A DNA stretch of 7,461 bases from an uncultured Eubacteriales bacterium. Lineage in GTDB: Bacteria > Bacillota > Clostridia > Peptostreptococcales > Anaerovoracaceae. Positions 1 through 5,333 of the stretch are shown here, in pieces; within the stretch, counting starts at the first letter, position 1; each line of letters begins with the position of its first letter. The notes under the pieces were generated by a model. It was not told the origin of the DNA. It saw only the letters and a list, made by a program, of their open reading frames with translations, and searched no databases. The position numbers and the translations under genes are program-made. Location: assembly GCA_900553025.1 (NCBI GenBank), contig USBT01000046.1, positions 1-7,461 of the forward strand. The letters are read 5' to 3'.

Positions 1-290
1 CTAGCCTTAATACCTATCGAAAGAAATGCTTCCTGAAGTGCAAGTGAGTTCATAACAGTTGCAAGCATCCCCATATAGTCCGCTGTAGCTTGATCCATCT
101 TGGTGCTTGTCCTGCCACGCCAAAAATTACCTCCGCCTACAACTATTCCAACTTCAACTCCAAGCTCATGTACTCTTGCAACTTCTATTGCAATTTTGTT
201 GACCATGGAATTGTCAATCCCGAATTTACTTTCACCTGCAAGTGCTTCTCCACTTATCTTTAAAAGCACTCTTTTGTATTTTGGTTTCAT
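1..290 (-). CDS. pyrH: UMP kinase (uridylate kinase), N-terminal part, cut by window edge
   Basis: The bacterial UMP kinase phosphorylates UMP to UDP with ATP in the cytoplasm, the step that feeds UTP and CTP synthesis. It belongs to the amino-acid-kinase fold and is unrelated to eukaryotic UMP/CMP kinases. Family members are hexamers, usually activated by GTP and inhibited by UTP. Ninety-six codons are visible and remain open to the left edge. They begin MKPKYKRVLLKISGEAL, the family's ATP-site strand and loop. A glycine-rich VVGGGNFWRG follows at residues 50-59, then DYMGMLATVMN near 71-81, all in the positions found in E. coli and Bacillus PyrH. The start ATG follows a GGGGG tract 6 nt upstream. 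The gene has its own promoter just upstream. Unusually for Bacillota, the preceding gene is a YitT-family gene and not tsf. The missing C-terminal part should lie to the left of the window. Confidence 0.95.
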   Translation of the reverse strand, partial: MKPKYKRVLLKISGEALAGESKFGIDNSMVNKIAIEVARVHELGVEVGIVVGGGNFWRGRTSTKMDQATADYMGMLATVMNSLALQEAFLSIGIKA

Positions 291-320
291 AGTCTGCCCC
301 CAACATATTTTGTACTATAT

Positions 321-349
321 ATTTTAACAAAAAACCGTCATGGTTTCAA
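321..349 (-). promoter_or_regulatory. Sigma-A type promoter for pyrH
   Basis: On the minus strand TTGAAA (349-344) is followed by exactly 17 nt and then TAAAAT (326-321). Each box matches the sigma-70/sigma-A consensus at five of six positions with ideal spacing. Transcription would start near 313-315, giving a leader of about 25 nt before the pyrH ATG. That leader carries the GGGGG ribosome site at 301-297. The spacer contains a small hairpin, AAACC / GGTTT with a 5-nt loop followed by three more T, which could act as a weak terminator for the YitT gene upstream. The promoter call rests on the sequence match only. Confidence 0.65.
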
Positions 350-382
350 TTGTAAAATGATATATCAATATAGTGCTTTTGC

Positions 383-1255
383 TTAATCAAATGGTTGGAA
401 TCCGTAACCACGCACCTCACTGTAATCAAGGATGATAACAAACGCATCCGGATCTATTTCTCTTACAATACGGTTAATTCTAACTTGTTGTGCTCTATTA
501 CAAGCACATATTAAAACCTCTTTGTCATTACCAGTGTATGAACCCTTTGCTAGTAATCTTGTGGAACTCCTGTCAATATTATCCGAAATGCTCTTCGCTA
601 TATCTATACTGTAGTCAGAGATAATCATCGCCATCTTTCCTGCATTAAATCCAAACATAATACGATCTATTACCATCGTCTCTACTGCCGTAAATAAAAA
701 TCCAAATAAAACAGCATCTATGTTTTTAAATACAAGCCATCCAGCAAAAATTATTATTCCGTCAATAAAAATTGTAATTTGCCCAATCGATAGGTGTGGT
801 TTAACCTTACGAGCAGACATTATGACAAGATCCGTTCCGCCAGTACATGTTTGATTATTATATATAATGGCCAAGCCAGCGCCCGCAAAAGCTCCTGCAT
901 ATATCGCAGCCATCAATGGCATTCCATCATACATTCCTATTTTAGGTGCTACAAAATCTAGGAAAAAAGCACTTATAACGAGTGTTCTAGCTGTCCTTAG
1001 CAGATAGCCTTTTCCAAGATAGCGGTATGAACCAATGATAATAGGAATATTGAGAACTAAAGAAATTGTACCAATAGGCAAATATTTAAAGTAATGATTT
1101 ATGATAATAGCCACTCCAGAGATACCTCCCGGAGCAAAATTAGCATGCTTTGCAAAATAATAAATGCCAATTGCATAGAGAAATGAACCCAAGCAGTCTA
1201 ATAGAATTTCCTTTAAGAAATTACGACTTTCAAAATTTAAGTTTTTTTCTTTCAT
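383..1255 (-). CDS. YitT family integral membrane protein (DUF161 + DUF2179)
   Basis: This 290-residue protein has the YitT-family layout. About six hydrophobic segments lie roughly at residues 17-36, 44-56, 62-78, 90-105, 113-131 and 158-195. A soluble C-terminal DUF2179 domain follows from about 205 to 290 and ends in the usual EVRGYGF-type motif. Family hallmarks are FAPGGISGVA at 40-49 and CTGGTDLV at 137-144. The molecular function of the family is not established; a transporter or exporter role is often supposed, with DUF2179 as a cytoplasmic regulatory domain. The ATG at 1255 is chosen because AAAGGA stands 9 nt upstream. The frame stays open to a GTG at 1327, but that codon has no ribosome site, its extra 24 residues do not look like the family, and they overlap a structured leader. 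The gene is separated by 151 nt from the upstream gene and probably has its own promoter and leader control. Confidence 0.88.
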   Translation of the reverse strand: MKEKNLNFESRNFLKEILLDCLGSFLYAIGIYYFAKHANFAPGGISGVAIIINHYFKYLPIGTISLVLNIPIIIGSYRYLGKGYLLRTARTLVISAFFLDFVAPKIGMYDGMPLMAAIYAGAFAGAGLAIIYNNQTCTGGTDLVIMSARKVKPHLSIGQITIFIDGIIIFAGWLVFKNIDAVLFGFLFTAVETMVIDRIMFGFNAGKMAMIISDYSIDIAKSISDNIDRSSTRLLAKGSYTGNDKEVLICACNRAQQVRINRIVREIDPDAFVIILDYSEVRGYGFQPFD

Positions 1256-1264
1256 CGACACCAG

Positions 1265-1270
1265 TCCTTT
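1265..1270 (-). promoter_or_regulatory. Ribosome binding site of the YitT-family gene
   Basis: AAAGGA on the minus strand lies 9 nt before ATG 1255 and decides the start. The in-frame GTG at 1261 is only 3 nt from it, and the GTG at 1327 has no such site. The segment AGGACT (1268-1263), which includes the core of this site, is perfectly complementary to AGTCCT (1335-1330) in the leader upstream. The site could therefore be masked by an alternative RNA fold. Confidence 0.75.
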
Positions 1271-1288
1271 CAAATTAAATAAAAATAA

Positions 1289-1340
1289 TTGATAGTCGGT
1301 AGCTATGGGGCTCGTCACTGCCGGCACATAGGACTATTGA
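1289..1340 (-). promoter_or_regulatory. Structured leader element upstream of the YitT-family gene (possible RNA switch, class unknown)
   Basis: A GC-rich block (26 of 47 bases at 1291-1337) sits in AT-rich flanks. In the mRNA sense ATAGTC (1337-1332) pairs with GACTAT (1297-1292). The adjacent CTATG (1331-1327) pairs with CATAG (1307-1303), leaving CTACC (1302-1298) as a bulge and a 19-nt apical loop. CGGCAG in the loop (1323-1318) can also pair with CTACCG (1302-1297) except for one C-A mismatch, suggesting a pseudoknot or alternative fold. AGTCCT (1335-1330) complements AGGACT at the gene's ribosome site, so the two structures exclude each other. I do not recognise this as a known riboswitch. 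A DNA operator with inverted repeats is the alternative. The direct observation is the complementarity; regulation is inferred. Confidence 0.5.
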
Positions 1341-1356
1341 TGTAGCTAAATATAAT

Positions 1357-1401
1357 ATTAAAATTCAATTATATTATAAGTAAATTACAATTTTTTAACC
1401 T
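1357..1401 (-). promoter_or_regulatory. Possible promoter region of the YitT-family gene
   Basis: This very AT-rich stretch after the upstream stop codon offers two weak promoter readings on the minus strand. One is TTTACT (1384-1379), 16 nt, then TTTAAT (1362-1357). The other is a perfect TATAAT (1378-1373) with a poor -35 (AGGTTA, 1401-1396) at 17 nt. Either would start transcription at about 1350-1366, upstream of the structured leader, and would give a leader of roughly 95-110 nt. Such matches are easy to find by chance in AT-rich DNA, so the exact boxes are uncertain. Confidence 0.3.
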
Positions 1402-1406
1402 CTGGA

Positions 1407-2039
1407 TTAAAATAATTGAACCTTCTCATTCCTTATTACGTAGTCTAAAAAAACTATATCATTTGAAGTGAAGTTTATCAATCTCGTTTTTAAAGTTTCC
1501 AGATTATTAATATCAGTTTTAACTTCCAAACGAACTTTATCTGTAAAGTTCTCCGAAATTATCTCAGCATCCCATTCTGGTAAAACGGTTGTGATCTTAG
1601 AGTGATCAGAATAGCTGATATCAGCATAGAGTATTGCCATCTCAGTTACACCGCAAATGCCCGCCTCCTCAAGTGCAAGTTTGGCAGATGATGTGTATGC
1701 TCTTACTAAACCACCTGTTCCAAGCTTTATTCCGCCATAATACCTGGTAACAATTACCGCAACATTCGTTATTCTCTCGCTTACTAGCAACTGAAGAATA
1801 GGTGGTCCAGATGTGCCCTGTGGCTCTCCATCGTCACTTGCCCATTGCAGCTGTAATTTGTCACCTATTACCATAGCTGGTACGTTGTGAGTTGCAAGCC
1901 TGTGTTCTTTGCGAATTAAATCAAAAAAATCTTCAGCCTCTTCTCGGCTCTGCACAGGATGAATATTTGCTATAAACTTCGATTTGTTTATTACCTGCTG
2001 AACAGTTGCTTTGTCGTTTATAGTCTTATAAAGCAACAT
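1407..2039 (-). CDS. YigZ/YvyE (IMPACT, UPF0029) family protein
   Basis: This 210-residue cytoplasmic protein has the family's usual length and its two domains: an IMPACT-type N-terminal domain (about 15-120) and a DUF1949 C-terminal domain (about 135-195). Clear signatures are INKSKFIA at 17-24, ATHN at 49-52, SDDGEPQGTSGPP at 68-80 and VTRYYGGIKLGTGGLVRAY at 97-115. The eukaryotic relative IMPACT/Yih1 binds Gcn1 and tunes translation control; the bacterial role is not firmly known, though a link to translation or RNA has been proposed. The start ATG lies inside the last codons of hflX, overlapping it by 14 nt, with GGTGA 6 nt upstream as a partial ribosome site. Translation is therefore probably coupled to hflX. 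No convincing terminator follows the stop codon before the YitT leader. Confidence 0.9.
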   Translation of the reverse strand: MLLYKTINDKATVQQVINKSKFIANIHPVQSREEAEDFFDLIRKEHRLATHNVPAMVIGDKLQLQWASDDGEPQGTSGPPILQLLVSERITNVAVIVTRYYGGIKLGTGGLVRAYTSSAKLALEEAGICGVTEMAILYADISYSDHSKITTVLPEWDAEIISENFTDKVRLEVKTDINNLETLKTRLINFTSNDIVFLDYVIRNEKVQLF

Positions 2040-3312
2040 AATCTTTCACCAAATCCTGTTCCCTCTTGCTAAGTCTTGCAATCATATGGATCCCGTCATC
2101 CTTATAAACCATTTTCAAAACATTTGCATTATCACATAGTCTACTTGCTAAATCACCTTTATCAAATGGAAGCACAATGTTTACTTCTCTTTCATCATCA
2201 AAAATATTTTGAACGATAGAATCTTTAAGTTTGTCCATGTTTAATCCTGTTTTTGCAGAAACAAAGACTTTGTTTTCGTTATTTTGTTCAGAAATGCCAC
2301 TATTTTGGAGTTCTGTGTCTATCTTATCTATTTTGTTGTAGACAAATATGGATTTCTTATCTGATAATTTCAAGTCATCCAAAACATTATTAAGAATTTC
2401 CCTTTGAAAATCTGTCCTATCGTGAGAAATATCTTCGACTTTTACGATTAGATCAGCGTATTCGGCTTCCTGTAATGTGCCTTTAAACGCATCAACCAGG
2501 TTATGCGATAGCTTGCTCACAAAGCCTACCGTATCAACCAAAATAAACTGCCTGTTATTATCTATCTCAATCAATCTATGCTTTGCATCCAATGTTGCGA
2601 ACAACATATCAGCTTCTTCAACCTTTTTCTCTTCTTTTCCGAAGTTTTCAATCATATAATTCATGATAGCTGATTTGCCTACATTGGTATAACCAACTAA
2701 TGCCACTATCGGGATGCCTGATTTCTTACGCTTCTTTCGGTGAAGAGTCCTTGTTTTTTGAATATCTGCAAGATCTTTCTTTAAATCATCAATCCTTCTT
2801 CTAATATGCCTTCTATCAGTTTCTATCTGCTTTTCTCCAGGCCCTCTTGTCCCTATTCCAGCACCAAGTCTGGATAGAGATTTACCAAAACCTACCAGTC
2901 TAGGAAGTCTATACTGAAGCTGTGCTAGTTCGACCTGCAACCTACCTTCCTTGGAATTAGCTCTAGCAGCAAAAATATCCATAATGAGAATGGTCCTGTC
3001 GATGACCTTTGTGCCGACTTGATCCTCCAGATTCCTTATCTGAATACCTGAGAGCTCGTCGTCAAACACAACTGCGTCAACATCAAGATTTTCAACAAAT
3101 TCAGCAAGCTCAGCAACCTTACCCTTACCTATGTATGTTGATGTATTGATTCTATCGAGTTTCTGTATGATCTTTCCAACTACAATGCCATTAGCAGATT
3201 CAACAAGGCTTTCAAGTTCATTCATTGAATTTTCTACTTCGAAATTGTCATTATTCCGATTAACAGCCACGAGAATTGCATTGAAGGATTTATTAAATGA
3301 ATTTTCAATCAT
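2026..3312 (-). CDS. hflX: HflX GTPase, ribosome-binding/splitting factor
   Basis: HflX is a P-loop GTPase of the Obg-HflX group that binds 50S and 70S ribosomes; family members split stalled or hibernating ribosomes, notably under heat or antibiotic stress. The 428-residue product has the N-terminal HflX domain (about 10-195), with TYIGKGKVAEL at 59-69, DRTILIMDIFA at 105-115 and RGPGEKQIETDRR at 156-168. The GTPase domain follows: G1 GYTNVGKS 207-214, G2 region FATLD 238-242, G3 DTVGF 260-264, G4 NKID 326-329 and G5 SAK 352-354. A short C-terminal domain runs from about 375. The start ATG is 2 nt after the hslU stop and has no good Shine-Dalgarno match, so translation is probably coupled to hslU. 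The gene overlaps the following yigZ-like gene by 14 nt. A minor oddity is GPGEKQIE where most relatives have GPGETKLE. Confidence 0.95.
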   Translation of the reverse strand: MIENSFNKSFNAILVAVNRNNDNFEVENSMNELESLVESANGIVVGKIIQKLDRINTSTYIGKGKVAELAEFVENLDVDAVVFDDELSGIQIRNLEDQVGTKVIDRTILIMDIFAARANSKEGRLQVELAQLQYRLPRLVGFGKSLSRLGAGIGTRGPGEKQIETDRRHIRRRIDDLKKDLADIQKTRTLHRKKRKKSGIPIVALVGYTNVGKSAIMNYMIENFGKEEKKVEEADMLFATLDAKHRLIEIDNNRQFILVDTVGFVSKLSHNLVDAFKGTLQEAEYADLIVKVEDISHDRTDFQREILNNVLDDLKLSDKKSIFVYNKIDKIDTELQNSGISEQNNENKVFVSAKTGLNMDKLKDSIVQNIFDDEREVNIVLPFDKGDLASRLCDNANVLKMVYKDDGIHMIARLSKREQDLVKDYVAL

Positions 3313-3314
3313 TT

Positions 3315-4751
3315 CTATAAAATATATTTATCCACATCAAATTCTGAAATATTTTCCTTGAATTTTTCAAGTACATATTCCCTATCTATCTCTATATCTT
3401 TGTCATCTATATCTGGTACGTTAAATGAAATATCCTCAAGCAGTGCTTCCATTATGGTGTAAAGACGTCTTGCTCCAATATTCTCAGTTTGTTCATTGGC
3501 TATAAAAGCCATAGATGCAATTTCTTCAAGTGCATCATCGGTAAAGTTCAACTTAATATCTTCCGTTTCAAGAAGTGCAATATTTTGCTTAATTATAGCA
3601 TTTTCCGGTACTGTTAAGATTTCTAAAAAATCTTTTTTGTCGAGGTTCTTTAGCTCAACTCTTATAGGGAAACGTCCTTGCAATTCAGGTATCAAATCTG
3701 TTGGTTTAGACACATGGAATGCACCAGCGCCTATGAACAAAATATGATCCGTTTTAACAGGTCCGTATTTTGTGTTTATTACACTGCCCTCAACAATTGG
3801 GAGTATATCTCTTTGCACGCCCTCTCTTGAAACATCTGCACCCTGCCTAAAGCTGCTCCCCGACGCTATTTTGTCAATTTCATCTATGAATATTATGCCA
3901 TTTTGTTCGGCCGATTCAAGTGCTTCGTCAGTTACCTGATCCATGTCAACTAACTTCTGTGCTTCCTGCTCTCTTAGAATTTTCCTTGCTTCACTAACTT
4001 TGACCTTTCGTGTCTTTTGACGCTTAGGCATCATATCTCCGAAAATATTTCCTATAGCTATCGTCATGCCTTCATTGCTCATATCAAGTTGATTGCCTTT
4101 TGGTACGTCATCAACTTTAATTTCAACGTACTGTTCTTCAAGGAGTCCATCTCTAAGCTGCTGCCTAACCTGTTCCCTAGCCATAACGATCTGATCGTCA
4201 GAAAGTTCATTTTGTTTTTCTTTCTCTGCCGTCTGCTCCTCGTATTGCGACTTCTGGCTCTTAAATCCGCCACTATTCAGTATAAAATCCAGTGGACCAT
4301 GATTGCTTGATGAAGCAGAGCTTGATTTCTTCGACGGAACAATAGCTTCCACAAGTATGTCCTCGACCATATTATCCGCTACTTTGTATTTGTCAGAAAG
4401 TTTTTTCTGTTTAACCTGCCTAATAGAAGCTTCAACCAGATCTCTGACCATGGAATCAACATCTCTGCCTACGTATCCTACCTCAGTGAATTTCGTAGCC
4501 TCAACCTTAACAAATGGAGCATCCATAAGTTTGGCAAGTCTTCTTGCAATTTCAGTCTTACCCACCCCAGTAGGTCCCATCATCAAAATATTTTTAGGAG
4601 AGATTTCATCCCTCATTTCCTTTGGCAACAAGCTTCTCCTATACCTATTCCTAAGCGCAACAGCTACAGATTTCTTAGCTTCGTCCTGCCCTATTATATA
4701 TTTATCCAGTTGAGCCACTATTTCTTTAGGCGTCATTTCCTTTATGCTCAT
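3315..4751 (-). CDS. hslU: HslU (ClpY/CodX), AAA+ ATPase subunit of the HslVU protease
   Basis: HslU is the hexameric AAA+ unfoldase that recognises substrates, unfolds them with ATP and feeds them into the HslV peptidase. Its 478 residues show Walker A GPTGVGKT at 59-66, the pore-loop GYVG at 92-95, Walker B IIFIDEID at 286-293, a sensor-1 region GAGAFHV at 341-347, the ELQGRFPIRVEL segment at 356-367 that usually holds the arginine finger, and sensor 2 GARR at 426-429. The C-terminus DKYIL resembles the tail that docks into HslV in E. coli. Residues from about 110 to 250 form the HslU-specific I domain. It includes a serine-rich stretch (about 140-149) that helps make the protein longer than the 443 residues of E. 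coli HslU. The start has an excellent GAGGAGG site (4763-4757) 5 nt upstream, and the gene begins 15 nt after hslV. Confidence 0.97.
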   Translation of the reverse strand: MSIKEMTPKEIVAQLDKYIIGQDEAKKSVAVALRNRYRRSLLPKEMRDEISPKNILMMGPTGVGKTEIARRLAKLMDAPFVKVEATKFTEVGYVGRDVDSMVRDLVEASIRQVKQKKLSDKYKVADNMVEDILVEAIVPSKKSSSASSSNHGPLDFILNSGGFKSQKSQYEEQTAEKEKQNELSDDQIVMAREQVRQQLRDGLLEEQYVEIKVDDVPKGNQLDMSNEGMTIAIGNIFGDMMPKRQKTRKVKVSEARKILREQEAQKLVDMDQVTDEALESAEQNGIIFIDEIDKIASGSSFRQGADVSREGVQRDILPIVEGSVINTKYGPVKTDHILFIGAGAFHVSKPTDLIPELQGRFPIRVELKNLDKKDFLEILTVPENAIIKQNIALLETEDIKLNFTDDALEEIASMAFIANEQTENIGARRLYTIMEALLEDISFNVPDIDDKDIEIDREYVLEKFKENISEFDVDKYIL

Positions 4752-4766
4752 ATAATCCTCCTCAAA

Positions 4767-5303
4767 TTATAGGGTTTCTACCGTTATATTGTCATTTGTA
4801 TAAACACAAATCGATGCAGCAATTTTCAATGATTCCTTAACAATTTCATCTGCCTTCATATCCGTATGATGATACAAAGCTTTAGCCGCCGAATACGCAA
4901 AATTACCGCCAGACCCAATCGCCACAAATGGCTCATCTGGTGCTATAACCTCCCCGTTACCTGAAATCACAAGAAGATTTTCTTTGTCGACTACAATCAT
5001 TAAAGCCTCCAAGCTGCGCATTCCCTTATCAGAACGCCAAAGCTGTGCCAAGTCTACAGCAGCTCTTTTGAGATTACCACCGTGCTCTTCCAATTTCTTC
5101 TCAAATTTCTCTGTTAGTGAAAAAGCATCAGCAACCGACCCAGCGAAGCCTGTCAACACTGTTTTCCCATATATTTTCTTAACTTTTTTTGCAGTATTCT
5201 TCATTATTGCAGTCTGACCCATCGTTACCTGTCCGTCACCGCCAATTGCGATATCGTCTTCACCACGTCTTACTGCACAAATCGTAGTTCCTCTAAATTC
5301 CAT
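4767..5303 (-). CDS. hslV: HslV (ClpQ/CodW), peptidase subunit of the HslVU protease
   Basis: HslV is a proteasome-beta-like N-terminal nucleophile peptidase that forms a double hexamer capped by HslU. From the ATG at 5303 the product is 178 residues. It starts MEFRG followed by TTICAVRR, so the first Thr (residue 6) should become the catalytic N-terminus after removal of a five-residue propeptide. This differs from E. coli, where only Met precedes the Thr, and resembles Bacillota CodW. GGDGQVTMG (21-29) carries the conserved active-site Asp, and KKVKK (39-43) matches the conserved lysine region. GFAGSVADAF, SGNGEV and AIGSGGNFA are further family motifs. AAAGGAG stands 7 nt before this ATG. 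A TTG one codon upstream (5306) is also possible but sits only 4 nt from that site. The gene lies 30 nt after topA and 15 nt before hslU, its obligate partner. Confidence 0.96.
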   Translation of the reverse strand: MEFRGTTICAVRRGEDDIAIGGDGQVTMGQTAIMKNTAKKVKKIYGKTVLTGFAGSVADAFSLTEKFEKKLEEHGGNLKRAAVDLAQLWRSDKGMRSLEALMIVVDKENLLVISGNGEVIAPDEPFVAIGSGGNFAYSAAKALYHHTDMKADEIVKESLKIAASICVYTNDNITVETL

Positions 5304-5310
5304 CAAAATT

Positions 5311-5317
5311 CTCCTTT
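5311..5317 (-). promoter_or_regulatory. Ribosome binding site of hslV
   Basis: AAAGGAG on the minus strand lies in the short topA-hslV gap. It is 7 nt from ATG 5303 and only 4 nt from the in-frame TTG 5306, which favours the ATG as the start and sets the propeptide at five residues. Confidence 0.75.
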
Positions 5318-5333
5318 ATATTATAAAATAGAT

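Noticed and set aside
358..367. Perfect palindrome TGATATATCA between the YitT gene and pyrH
   Set aside because: A short all-AT-flanked palindrome is expected by chance in this composition. It does not extend beyond 10 bp and lies upstream of the pyrH -35 without a second copy.
1256..1327. A 24-residue N-terminal extension of the YitT-family protein from GTG 1327
   Set aside because: There is no Shine-Dalgarno site before that GTG. The extension covers the structured leader and AT-rich spacer, while ATG 1255 has a good site at 9 nt and gives the family's usual length.
1335..1356. Plus-strand TGATGTAGCTAAA, resembling the 3' part of a SAM-II riboswitch
   Set aside because: The required preceding stem and other conserved SAM-II positions are not present, no gene follows on the plus strand, and SAM-II is mainly proteobacterial. 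The match is probably chance.
1380..1410. Possible terminator after the YigZ-family gene
   Set aside because: The only hairpin (CC-AGA-GG) has two G-C pairs, a mismatch beside them and an A-run rather than a T-run after it, so it does not look like an intrinsic terminator.
4303..4713. A 136-codon open frame on the plus strand opposite hslU
   Set aside because: It lies fully antisense to a clear hslU coding region, has no recognisable domain and no ribosome site that I can see, and its product composition is typical of a reverse-frame shadow.
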